A DNA stretch of 5,280 nucleotides, from the NCBI GenBank assembly GCA_020056545.1, contig JAGVHM010000128.1, positions 1 through 5,280 on the forward strand, given 5' to 3'. Numbering within the stretch: the stretch's first letter is position 1; every line of letters starts with the position of its first letter. This document shows positions 1-5,280 of this stretch, piece after piece. The translations under genes and the position numbers were made by a program. Source of the stretch: a bacterium (GTDB taxonomy: Bacteria > Desulfobacterota > Deferrimicrobia > Deferrimicrobiales > Deferrimicrobiaceae). The notes beneath the pieces were generated by a model. The model was given only the letters and a program-made list of their open reading frames with translations, was not told the origin of the DNA and did no database searches.

Positions 1-95
1 ACGAACGGAGTCCCCCCTCCGAGGCGGCGCAGCCGAGCAGGGCCCCTGCGGCGTGCGACTTCCGGGACCGTTGTCTGTAGCGCAGTTTCCGGCTG
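1..95. other. Region downstream of the phosphofructokinase gene, no gene recognised
   Basis: No supportable gene lies here. On the plus strand, frame 3 is open from the window edge to a TAG at 78-80, which could be the last 25 codons of an incoming convergent gene, but the residues are Pro/Ala/Arg-rich and match nothing I recognise. A short GC palindrome, GCAGGGCCCCTGC (38-50), could form a hairpin past the pfkA stop, but no T-run follows it on the minus strand, so it is not a convincing intrinsic terminator. Minus-strand GGAGGGGGGA (11-20) resembles a ribosome binding site for a gene starting just beyond base 1. That is only a possibility. Confidence 0.4.
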
Positions 96-1136
96 TCAGC
101 CGAAGAACTCCTCGGCGATCGAATATAGCCCCATGTCGACCGTCTTTATCTTCGAAGTGGCTTCCGCCAGCGGTATGGCGACAATGCTGTTGCCCTGCAG
201 CGCGGCCATTTTGCCGAAGTCGCCCCTGTGGACCATCTCGGTGGCGAAGACGCCGTACCGGGTCGCGAGCACGCGGTCATGGGCCGTGGGGGAACCTCCG
301 CGCTGGATATGCCCCAGCACCACGTAGCGGGTTTCGAATTGCGTGCGCTTCTCGATCTCCTGCGCGAGGAGCTGCGAGATCCCGCCCAGCCGGACATGCC
401 CGAACTCGTCGGTACGGGTCTCCTGGACGATCAGCTTCCCGTTCATCCCCGGCTTGTCCGCGAATTTCGCCCCTTCGGCGACGACCACGATGCTGTAGCT
501 CTTGCCGCGACTGTGCCGCCGCAGGATCAGGTCGCACACGTTATCCATGTCGATCGGTTTTTCCGGGATCAGCACCACGTCCGCACCCCCGGCGATCCCG
601 GAAAAGGTTGCGATCCACCCGGCGTTCCTCCCCATCACCTCCACCACCATGACGCGGTTGTGCGATTCGGCCGTCGTGTGTATCCGATCTATGGCCTCGG
701 TCGCGATGCTGACCGCGGTGTCGAATCCGAAGGTGAAGTCGGTCCCGTACAGGTCGTTGTCTATCGTCTTGGGGACGCCGACGACGGGCAGCCCCTTATC
801 GAACAACTTGCTTGCCGCTCCCAGGGTGTCCTCCCCGCCTATGGCGATGAGCGCGTCGAGCCCCAGTATCCGCAGGTTCTTAAGGACCTTGTCGGGGCCG
901 GCAGGGTCCTTCAGCGGATTGGTTCGCGAGGTGCCGACTATCGTTCCGCCGATATGCAGGATTCCGGAAACCATTTTCAGGTCGAGGTCCATGGTGGTGA
1001 GGTCTAAAAGCCCTTTCCACCCGTTTCGTATCCCGACGACGCGCGAGTCGTAGGCGTCGGCCTTCCGGACGACCGCACGGATGACGGCGTTAAGCCCCGG
1101 GCAGTCCCCTCCGCCCGTCAGCACACCGATCTTCAT
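96..1136 (-). CDS. pfkA: 6-phosphofructokinase, probably pyrophosphate-dependent
   Basis: This enzyme phosphorylates fructose 6-phosphate to fructose 1,6-bisphosphate in the cytosol (glycolysis; reversible if PPi-linked). The 346-aa protein has the PfkA fold throughout: GGGDCPGLN at 8-16, GGEDTLG at 100-106, PKTIDND at 122-128 with the catalytic base Asp126, the substrate loop MGRNAGW at 168-174, and LGHIQRGGSP at 274-283. Asp103 and Lys123 replace the two glycines of E. coli PfkA (Gly104, Gly124) that accommodate ATP. In this family Asp plus Lys marks PPi-dependent enzymes such as that of Amycolatopsis methanolica, so PPi is the inferred phosphoryl donor. The protein is about 26 residues longer than E. 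coli PfkA. The reading frame stays open 145 codons further upstream, but the start is placed at ATG 1136 because family homology begins there (MKIGVLTGGG) and AGGGGGA sits 8 nt upstream. An alternative symbol is pfp. It is transcribed away from iorA. Confidence 0.95.
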   Translation of the reverse strand: MKIGVLTGGGDCPGLNAVIRAVVRKADAYDSRVVGIRNGWKGLLDLTTMDLDLKMVSGILHIGGTIVGTSRTNPLKDPAGPDKVLKNLRILGLDALIAIGGEDTLGAASKLFDKGLPVVGVPKTIDNDLYGTDFTFGFDTAVSIATEAIDRIHTTAESHNRVMVVEVMGRNAGWIATFSGIAGGADVVLIPEKPIDMDNVCDLILRRHSRGKSYSIVVVAEGAKFADKPGMNGKLIVQETRTDEFGHVRLGGISQLLAQEIEKRTQFETRYVVLGHIQRGGSPTAHDRVLATRYGVFATEMVHRGDFGKMAALQGNSIVAIPLAEATSKIKTVDMGLYSIAEEFFG

Positions 1137-1144
1137 CTTGGGAA

Positions 1145-1151
1145 TCCCCCT
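1145..1151 (-). promoter_or_regulatory. Ribosome binding site of pfkA
   Basis: On the minus strand AGGGGGA ends 8 nt before ATG 1136. It decides between this start and the much longer open frame upstream. It lies directly after a GC hairpin in the leader. Confidence 0.75.
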
Positions 1152-1166
1152 GCGCCGGAACGGCGC
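1152..1166 (-). other. GC hairpin in the pfkA leader, abutting the ribosome binding site
   Basis: GCGCCG (1152-1157) and CGGCGC (1161-1166) are perfect 6-bp complements around a 3-nt loop. In the pfkA mRNA the stem ends at the base immediately before the Shine-Dalgarno AGGGGGA. The following bases also form a small palindrome (GGGAATCCC, 1140-1148) that contains part of the SD. The structure is seen in the sequence; any effect on translation is inference. Confidence 0.4.
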
Positions 1167-1189
1167 CATAGTAGTGGAATGGAGAAATG

Positions 1190-1198
1190 AGTATAGCA
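1190..1198 (-). promoter_or_regulatory. Extended -10 promoter of pfkA
   Basis: The minus strand reads TGCTATACT: an extended -10 (TGn) followed by TATACT, five of six matches to TATAAT. No good -35 exists at 16-18 nt (CAATTC at 17 nt), which is common for extended -10 promoters. The predicted start is near 1183, giving a leader of about 47 nt. The promoter is back to back with that of iorA, and the two -10 elements are separated by 43 nt. Confidence 0.6.
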
Positions 1199-1206
1199 GA
1201 ATTACC

Positions 1207-1227
1207 CCGCCCGAATTGAAAGGGCGG
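1207..1227. repeat. Inverted repeat, candidate operator between pfkA and iorA
   Basis: CCGCCC (1207-1212) and GGGCGG (1222-1227) are perfect 6-bp inverted arms separated by 9 nt. The loop contains the iorA -35 (TTGAAA, 1216-1221), and the left arm sits in the region upstream of the pfkA -10. A protein bound here would cover the iorA -35 and could affect both genes. The repeat is seen directly; the operator role is inferred, and short GC arms are not rare in GC-rich DNA. Confidence 0.4.
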
Positions 1228-1244
1228 ATGCGATGTGCTACCGT
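1216..1244 (+). promoter_or_regulatory. Sigma70-type promoter of iorAB
   Basis: TTGAAA (1216-1221), a 17-nt spacer, then TACCGT (1239-1244) preceded by TGC, which makes an extended -10. The first, second and last -10 positions agree with consensus. Transcription would start near 1251, leaving about 40 nt of leader before the TTG start of iorA at 1291. The in-frame ATG at 1228 lies upstream of this -10, so it could not be on this transcript. Confidence 0.6.
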
Positions 1245-1274
1245 TATTTCTTTGCAAAATCCGCAAGGAAAAGA

Positions 1275-1280
1275 AGGGGA
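1275..1280 (+). promoter_or_regulatory. Ribosome binding site of iorA
   Basis: AGGGGA lies 10 nt upstream of the TTG at 1291, within a purine-rich stretch (1265-1281). It supports the TTG over the in-frame ATG at 1228, whose nearest purine run (AAAGGG) is only 3 nt away. Confidence 0.55.
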
Positions 1281-1290
1281 ATCGAAGACT

Positions 1291-3099
1291 TTGTCCATCC
1301 CGGCACGCCAGCTCGTCAAGCTGTTTTCCGGCAACGAGGCGATCGCGCGCGGCGCGTTCGAAGCGGGGGTAAAGGTCGCCTCCGCGTATCCAGGGACTCC
1401 GAGCACGGAGATCCTGGAGAACTTCGCCCGGTACGAAGGCGTGTACGCGGAGTGGGCCCCCAACGAGAAGGTGGCGGTCGAGGTGGCCCTCGGCGCGTCG
1501 ATGGCCGGGGTGCGGGCACTTGCGGCCATGAAGCACGTGGGTGTGAACGTGGCGGCGGACCCGATATTCACCGCTTCCTACACAGGCGTGCGGGGGGGAT
1601 TGGTCATCGTAACCGCAGATGACCCGGAGCTTCACTCCTCCCAGAACGAACAGGACAACCGGCACTACGCGGTGGCAGCGAAGATCCCCATGCTGGAGCC
1701 GTCCGATTCGGAGGAGGCGAAGGATTTCACTATAATCGCTTTCGAATTGTCCGAGAAATTCGACACCCCGGTCTTCCTGCGCACCACGACCCGCATATCC
1801 CACGCCAAGGGGGCGGTCCGGCTCGGGGAGCCGTCGGGCCCGCCGTTCCCGCCAGGGTTCGTGCGCGACCCGGCGAAGTGGATCATGCTTCCCCTTAATG
1901 CCAAGAAGCGCCACGTGATAGTCGAGAAGCGGATGCTGGCGCTTAAGGAATTTGCGGAGACGTTCCCCGGCAACCGGATCGAGTGGGGGGACCGGTCGCT
2001 CGGCATAATAACGGCGGGCGTCTCCTACCAGTATGTCCGGGAGGCGTTCCCTGACGCATCGGTCCTGAAGCTGGGGATGGCGCACCCGATGCCGGAACGG
2101 CTCATCCGGGAGTTCGCGGCGGGTGTTTCGCGGCTCGTGGTCGTGGAGGAGCTGGATCCATTTATCGAAACGCACGTGAAGGCCTTGGGGATCCCCGTGC
2201 AGGGGAAAGAGCTGATTCCGATCGTGGGCGAGCTCGACCCTCGCATCGTGAGAGAAGGAATCGCCGGGGGGTCCGCTCCCGTGCGCGCCCCGGAGGAAGT
2301 CCCGTCCCGTCCGCCAAATCTTTGCCCGGGCTGTCCGCACCGGGGCCTGTTTTACGTCCTTTCGAAGCAGAAGGTCATCGTGACCGGCGATATCGGCTGC
2401 TACACGCTTGCGGCGCTTCCTCCTTTAAGCACCATGGACACATGCATATGCATGGGCGCCTCCATCGGGAACGCCTTCGGCATCGAGAAGGCGCTCGGGA
2501 AGGCGGCGCTGGGCAAGGTAGTGGCGGTCATCGGGGACTCCACTTTCATCCACTCGGGCATCACGGGGCTCATCGACATCGTCTACAACCGCGGATTCAG
2601 CACGGTTATCATCCTGGACAACCGGACCACCGCGATGACGGGGGCCCAGGAAAATCCCGCGACGGGCATGACGCTCCTGAAGGACCCCACCCACAGTCTG
2701 GACCTTCCCGGCCTCTGCCGGGCGATCGGCGTCGAGCACGTGTACATCGTGAACCCGCACGACCTGGCCCAGACAGAAGCGGTCCTCAAGCGGGAGCTTG
2801 CAAGGGAGGCCCCCTCCGTCATCATCACCGAGGCGCCGTGCGTGCTCCTGCCCGACCACCGGAAGAAGAAGCGGCCGGTCTACGAGGTGATAACGGACCT
2901 TTGCACGGGGTGCAAGGCGTGCGGCAAGCTGGGCTGCCCTGCGATCGAGTGGGTGCCGTTCACTCCGGAGGAGGCGGTCGCGGCGGGGAAGAAACAGACC
3001 CAGAAGGGGATCTCCCGGATAAATACCCTGTTGTGCGACGGCTGCAACCAGTGCCCTCAACTTTGCAAGTTCAAGGCGATACTGGAGGGGAAGAGTTGA
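1291..3099 (+). CDS. iorA: Indolepyruvate:ferredoxin oxidoreductase, alpha subunit
   Basis: This is the large catalytic subunit of the enzyme that decarboxylates aryl-2-oxo acids (indolepyruvate, phenylpyruvate, hydroxyphenylpyruvate) to aryl-acetyl-CoA and passes electrons to ferredoxin. The 602-aa cytosolic protein has the family order. An N-terminal pyrimidine-binding domain carries SGNEAIARGA (13-22) and YPGTPSTE (33-40). A thiamine-diphosphate domain follows, with LCPGCPHR (344-351), GDIGC (366-370) and GDST (415-418) leading to Asn444. The C-terminus has two [4Fe-4S] motifs: Cys538/541/544/549 and Cys582/585/588/592. The frame is open from 1081, but the extra N-terminal residues are unlike the family. 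TTG 1291 gives a normal N-terminus, has a ribosome binding site, and follows the predicted promoter; ATG 1228 (623 aa) is the alternative. The stop overlaps the iorB start. The true substrate is inferred from the family. No phenylacetate-CoA ligase gene, a frequent partner, is visible here. Confidence 0.93.
   Translation: MSIPARQLVKLFSGNEAIARGAFEAGVKVASAYPGTPSTEILENFARYEGVYAEWAPNEKVAVEVALGASMAGVRALAAMKHVGVNVAADPIFTASYTGVRGGLVIVTADDPELHSSQNEQDNRHYAVAAKIPMLEPSDSEEAKDFTIIAFELSEKFDTPVFLRTTTRISHAKGAVRLGEPSGPPFPPGFVRDPAKWIMLPLNAKKRHVIVEKRMLALKEFAETFPGNRIEWGDRSLGIITAGVSYQYVREAFPDASVLKLGMAHPMPERLIREFAAGVSRLVVVEELDPFIETHVKALGIPVQGKELIPIVGELDPRIVREGIAGGSAPVRAPEEVPSRPPNLCPGCPHRGLFYVLSKQKVIVTGDIGCYTLAALPPLSTMDTCICMGASIGNAFGIEKALGKAALGKVVAVIGDSTFIHSGITGLIDIVYNRGFSTVIILDNRTTAMTGAQENPATGMTLLKDPTHSLDLPGLCRAIGVEHVYIVNPHDLAQTEAVLKRELAREAPSVIITEAPCVLLPDHRKKKRPVYEVITDLCTGCKACGKLGCPAIEWVPFTPEEAVAAGKKQTQKGISRINTLLCDGCNQCPQLCKFKAILEGKS
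3084..3090 (+). promoter_or_regulatory. Ribosome binding site of iorB
   Basis: GGAGGGG lies within the last codons of iorA; its GGAGG core is 7 nt before TTG 3096. This spacing favours TTG 3096 over GTG 3102 and GTG 3120. The latter has its own GGAGG (3111-3115) but only 4 nt away. Confidence 0.7.
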
Positions 3100-3692
3100 G
3101 CGTGGTTGCCGGAGGAAACGTGTTGCTTGCGGGGGTCGGCGGCCAGGGGATCCTGCTGGCCTCCGAGGTGCTGTGCGAGGCGTTTCTGCTGGGCGGATAC
3201 GACGTGAAGAAGAGCGAGGTCCACGGGATGGCCCAACGCGGGGGGGCCGTAACTACACATCTGCGGTTCGGGCCGAAGGTCAATTCCCCGCTCATAGAGC
3301 CCGGCACGGCGGACCTTCTGGTCGCCTTCGAGAAGATGGAGGCGTTGCGGTTCGTCCACTACCTTTCGCCGGGCGGCGCCGCGCTGGCGAACGCGCAGGA
3401 GATCTATCCGCCGTCGGTTGCGACGGGGAGGGAGCGCTACCCCGCGGGAATCGAAGAGCGGCTCCGGGAGTTCACCCCGAGGCTGTTCGTGGTGGACGCG
3501 CTCGCCGCTGCACTTTCCCTGGGCGAGGTTCGGGCCGTCAACATCGTTATGGTGGGCGCCGCCTCACACTTCCTGCCTCTCGAGAAGGAAACGTACACAG
3601 ATGCCCTGCGCGCATTCCTGCCGGAGAAGATAGTGGAAGTGAACGTCCGGGCATTCCGGGCCGGCCGGGGGCTCCTCCCGGCTCAAGTTTAG
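3096..3692 (+). CDS. iorB: Indolepyruvate:ferredoxin oxidoreductase, beta subunit
   Basis: This is the small subunit that pairs with IorA. It carries the gamma-type domain of 2-oxoacid:ferredoxin oxidoreductases and completes the active complex in the cytosol. The 198-aa protein shows the family hallmarks: NVLLAGVGGQGILLASE at 8-24 with the glycine-rich GVGGQG loop, the conserved KKSEVHGMAQRGG at 38-50, and NIVMVGAASHFLPL near 149-162. Length is normal for the family (about 190-200 aa). The start is a TTG at 3096 whose last two bases are the first two of the iorA stop (TTGA overlap), with a strong ribosome binding site 7 nt upstream; this indicates translational coupling and equal output of the two subunits. 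GTG 3102 is a close alternative. No convincing terminator follows; a GC stem at 3664-3682 lies inside the coding end. Confidence 0.93.
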   Translation: MSVVAGGNVLLAGVGGQGILLASEVLCEAFLLGGYDVKKSEVHGMAQRGGAVTTHLRFGPKVNSPLIEPGTADLLVAFEKMEALRFVHYLSPGGAALANAQEIYPPSVATGRERYPAGIEERLREFTPRLFVVDALAAALSLGEVRAVNIVMVGAASHFLPLEKETYTDALRAFLPEKIVEVNVRAFRAGRGLLPAQV

Positions 3693-3722
3693 CCAAAAGC
3701 CTCCTCTTACCCCTGCTATTTT

Positions 3723-3784
3723 TCGTAAAACGTCGTATCCTGATTTCGTTGACAGCTTAAAGGCATTGCGGTACTGTTTTACGA
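3723..3784. repeat. 9-bp inverted repeat bracketing the bamQ promoter
   Basis: TCGTAAAAC (3723-3731) and GTTTTACGA (3776-3784) are perfect reverse complements 44 nt apart. The left arm lies upstream of the -35. The right arm overlaps the last two bases of the -10 and reaches the predicted transcription start. The arm centres are 53 bp apart, close to five helical turns, so both face the same side of the DNA. The left arm contains a small palindrome, CGT-AAA-ACG (3724-3732), and the right arm runs into another, TTAC-GA-GTAA (3779-3788). This looks like a two-site operator; the regulator is not identifiable from this window. Confidence 0.5.
3749..3777 (+). promoter_or_regulatory. Sigma70-type promoter of bamQR
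   Basis: A perfect -35 TTGACA (3749-3754) is followed by a 17-nt spacer and the -10 TACTGT (3772-3777), which matches TATAAT at the first, second and last positions. Transcription would start near 3784, leaving about 106 nt of leader before bamQ. A strong -35 with a weak -10 suits a promoter that is repressed or needs an activator. Nothing else gene-like is seen in the 197-base gap (3693-3889); GCCGG/CCGGC (3818-3822 and 3830-3834) could form a small stem in the leader. Confidence 0.65.
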
Positions 3785-3877
3785 GTAATCCTTCGCCGAT
3801 CGTGGAGATGCTATTGCGCCGGAGGTTTGCCGGCCGGTTCCCTTTCATCTTTAAGAAGACTCCAAGATAGAGGAAAA

Positions 3878-3885
3878 AAGGGAGA
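3878..3885 (+). promoter_or_regulatory. Ribosome binding site of bamQ
   Basis: AAGGGAGA, with its GGGAG core 5 nt before ATG 3890. It places the start at 3890 rather than at the in-frame ATG 3827, which would add 21 residues not typical of the family. Confidence 0.75.
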
Positions 3886-3889
3886 TCCG

Positions 3890-4966
3890 ATGACCCATCT
3901 ACCGCATCGCTGGGTGATGACCGCCGTGGGCGAGCCGTTGAGGAAAGACGGCTTCGACCCTTTCCCGCCGGCAGGCGGAGAGGTCGTGGTGGAGGTTGCC
4001 GGTTGCGGGGTCTGCCACACCGACCTGGGATTCTATTACGACGGTGTGCGCATCAACCACGGGCTGCCGCTTGCCCTCGGCCACGAAATAAGCGGCAGGG
4101 TGGTCGCCGCGGGAACGGGGGCGGGAAAATGGCAGGGCAGGAGCGTGATCATCCCCTCCGTGATCCCCTGCGGCGAGTGCAGCCTCTGCGCCTCCGGACA
4201 GGGCACCATCTGCCGGAAGCAGAAGATGCCGGGGAACGACATACACGGCGGTTTCGCAACCCACGTCAACGTCCCGGCCAGGGGCCTGTGCCCCGTGGAC
4301 GAGCGGCGGCTCGCCGCGACGGGACTTGAGCTGGCCGATCTCTCGGTGGTCGCAGACGCCGTCACGACGCCCTACCAGGCGGCGGTGCAGGCGGAGGTGA
4401 AGCCCGGCGATTTCGCCATTGTGGTGGGGACCGGCGGGGTCGGCACCTATGCCGTTCTGGTCGCCCGTGCCTTCGGGGCCACCGTTGCGGCTCTCGATGT
4501 GGACCCCGTAAAGCTTGAAACGATGGCAAAGCACGGGGCGGCGCTGACCCTGAACGTCCGACAGGTCCAGGGCAAGGAGCTGCGGAAGACGATCCAGGAC
4601 TTCGCCAGAAACAACGGGCTTCCGAATACCGGCTGGAAGATATTCGAATGCTCCGGGACCGCGGCGGGCCAGGACACCGCCTTCGGACTTCTCAACCACG
4701 GGGCGACGCTGTCGGTGGTGGGATTCACCATGGACAAGGTGGAGCTGCGCCTTTCGAACCTGATGGCCTTCCACGCCCGCGCCCTGGGCAACTGGGGATG
4801 CCTGACCGAACACTACCCGGCCGCGCTCGACCTGGTGCTTGACGGCAAGGTCCCCCTTGCGCCGTTCGTCGAACGGCATCCGCTCGGCGACATCAACGAG
4901 GTATTTGCCGCCGCCCGCGCCCACAAGCTGGCGCGCCGGGCGGTTCTTGTCCCGGGCCTGCAATGA
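3890..4966 (+). CDS. bamQ: 6-hydroxycyclohex-1-ene-1-carbonyl-CoA dehydrogenase
   Basis: This NAD-dependent medium-chain zinc dehydrogenase oxidises 6-hydroxycyclohex-1-ene-1-carbonyl-CoA to the 6-oxo compound in the anaerobic benzoyl-CoA pathway; it is called Had in Thauera and BamQ in Geobacter. The 358-aa protein matches Had as I remember it over most of its length, for example [20 protein letters not shown] (49-68), [11 protein letters not shown] (154-164), IFECSGT (251-257) and the near-identical stretch from GFTMDKV (278-284) through [16 protein letters not shown] (288-303). Catalytic zinc ligands visible are Cys42 (in GVCHTD) and His65 (in GHE); Asp156 aligns roughly with the third ligand. 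Structural zinc is bound by Cys94/97/100/108. The NAD fold has GTGGVG (180-185) with Asp203/Asp205 after the second strand. General alcohol dehydrogenases share the zinc motifs but not the long specific blocks, and the bamR neighbour supports the call. Its own promoter and ribosome binding site precede it. Confidence 0.93.
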   Translation: MTHLPHRWVMTAVGEPLRKDGFDPFPPAGGEVVVEVAGCGVCHTDLGFYYDGVRINHGLPLALGHEISGRVVAAGTGAGKWQGRSVIIPSVIPCGECSLCASGQGTICRKQKMPGNDIHGGFATHVNVPARGLCPVDERRLAATGLELADLSVVADAVTTPYQAAVQAEVKPGDFAIVVGTGGVGTYAVLVARAFGATVAALDVDPVKLETMAKHGAALTLNVRQVQGKELRKTIQDFARNNGLPNTGWKIFECSGTAAGQDTAFGLLNHGATLSVVGFTMDKVELRLSNLMAFHARALGNWGCLTEHYPAALDLVLDGKVPLAPFVERHPLGDINEVFAAARAHKLARRAVLVPGLQ

Positions 4967-5280
4967 GCGCAAATCCCCTCAAGGTTGGACTGGAAAAGGA
5001 TGGAAGCCTGCTGCGCCTGCGGCTTTCCCGTCCCAAGGCGAACATCGTGGACGCCGCAATGATCTCGTCGCTGCATGAAGCTCTCCGGGCGCACCTGCCG
5101 GACACGGCGTTGAAAGCCGTGCTCCTGGACGCGGAAGGGCCGCACTTCAGCTTCGGCGCAAGCGTGGAGGAGCACCTGCCTGAATCGTGCGCCCGAATGC
5201 TGCGCGACCTGCATGCCCTGATCCTGCAGATTCTGGGAAGCCCCGTACCCGTTCTTTCGGCGGTGCGCGGCCAGTACCTG
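4963..5280 (+). CDS. bamR: Cyclohexa-1,5-diene-1-carbonyl-CoA hydratase, 3' part beyond the window
   Basis: This enoyl-CoA hydratase (crotonase) family enzyme adds water to the dienoyl-CoA made by benzoyl-CoA reductase, giving the 6-hydroxy substrate of BamQ; it is called Dch in Thauera. The first 106 residues are present with no stop; the window ends mid-gene, where the second oxyanion-hole glycines would follow AVRGQYL (100-106). The visible part starts with a crotonase strand ([17 protein letters not shown], 8-24), then [10 protein letters not shown] (25-34) and the oxyanion-hole segment [16 protein letters not shown] (59-74), which I recognise from Dch/BamR rather than generic hydratases. 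The ATG overlaps the bamQ stop (ATGA, 4963-4966) and no clear ribosome binding site precedes it, so translation is probably coupled to bamQ. The ring hydrolase Oah/BamA is a distant relative, but its characteristic sequence is not seen. Confidence 0.88.
   Translation, partial: MSANPLKVGLEKDGSLLRLRLSRPKANIVDAAMISSLHEALRAHLPDTALKAVLLDAEGPHFSFGASVEEHLPESCARMLRDLHALILQILGSPVPVLSAVRGQYL

Noticed and set aside
228..1007. 259-aa open frame on the plus strand opposite pfkA
   Set aside because: Antisense to conserved PFK motifs and without any recognisable family.
1137..1571. 145-codon upstream extension of the phosphofructokinase frame on the minus strand
   Set aside because: It runs antisense into iorA, lacks family similarity, and the family N-terminus plus ribosome binding site sit at 1136.
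1090..2340. 416-aa open frame on the minus strand opposite iorA
   Set aside because: It lies wholly antisense to well-recognised iorA codons; its His/Arg-rich composition is typical of GC-rich shadow frames.
2322..3095. Upstream extension of the iorB frame overlapping iorA by 258 codons
   Set aside because: The extension is low-complexity Gly/His/Arg/Pro sequence out of frame with iorA; IorB homology begins only after 3096.
3664..3682. GC stem GCCGGG/CCCGGC at the end of iorB as an intrinsic terminator
   Set aside because: It lies inside the coding sequence and is followed by TCAAGTTT rather than a T-run; the nearest T5 (3719-3723) is too far away.
3564..3848. 94-aa open frame on the minus strand spanning the iorB end and the iorB-bamQ gap
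   Set aside because: It overlaps iorB by 129 bases in antisense and covers the bamQ promoter; no ribosome binding site or family was recognised.
3899..4972. 357-aa open frame on the minus strand opposite bamQ
   Set aside because: It mirrors almost exactly the extent of bamQ, has no recognisable domain, and is explained by GC-rich codon usage on the other strand.
1..5280. CRISPR arrays, transposases, tRNA or rRNA genes, phage or defence genes
   Set aside because: No repeat-spacer pattern, transposase motif or RNA-gene fold was seen; nearly all of the window is explained by five metabolic genes and their short intergenic regions.

Overview
The window is GC-rich (clearly above 60% by eye) and compactly coded. 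It looks like the chromosome of an anaerobic bacterium that degrades aromatic compounds. The best guess is a Geobacter- or Syntrophus-like member of the Desulfobacterota (former Deltaproteobacteria). This rests on three things: a had/bamQ gene overlapping a dch/bamR gene, a two-subunit oxygen-sensitive indolepyruvate:ferredoxin oxidoreductase, and a phosphofructokinase with the residues typical of pyrophosphate-dependent enzymes. An anaerobic betaproteobacterium (Thauera/Azoarcus type) also carries had and dch and cannot be excluded from sequence alone.

Layout: bases 1-95 hold no recognisable gene. A 6-phosphofructokinase gene (346 aa) lies on the minus strand at 96-1136. Divergent from it, iorA (602 aa, 1291-3099) and iorB (198 aa, 3096-3692) form a tightly overlapping two-gene unit. 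The 154-base gap between pfkA and iorA has a back-to-back promoter pair, with an inverted repeat CCGCCC-N9-GGGCGG lying over the iorA -35. A 197-base AT-richer gap (3693-3889) follows iorB. It contains a promoter with a perfect TTGACA, bracketed by a 9-bp inverted repeat whose arms are 53 bp apart. This promoter drives bamQ (358 aa, 3890-4966), and bamR starts inside the bamQ stop codon (ATGA) and runs off the window at 5280 after 106 codons.

How the genes may work together: BamR hydrates cyclohexa-1,5-diene-1-carbonyl-CoA, the product of benzoyl-CoA reductase. BamQ then oxidises the 6-hydroxy product with NAD to 6-oxocyclohex-1-ene-1-carbonyl-CoA, so these are two consecutive steps of the central anaerobic benzoyl-CoA pathway. 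IorAB converts aryl-pyruvates to aryl-acetyl-CoA and reduces ferredoxin. Next to bam genes it could feed phenylalanine-type carbon toward benzoyl-CoA, supply low-potential electrons for ring reduction, or simply be a neighbour. The phosphofructokinase points to PPi-based energy saving, which suits an energy-limited anaerobe. No wholly new system is evident. The most interesting parts are the two regulatory regions and the iorAB-bamQR neighbourhood.
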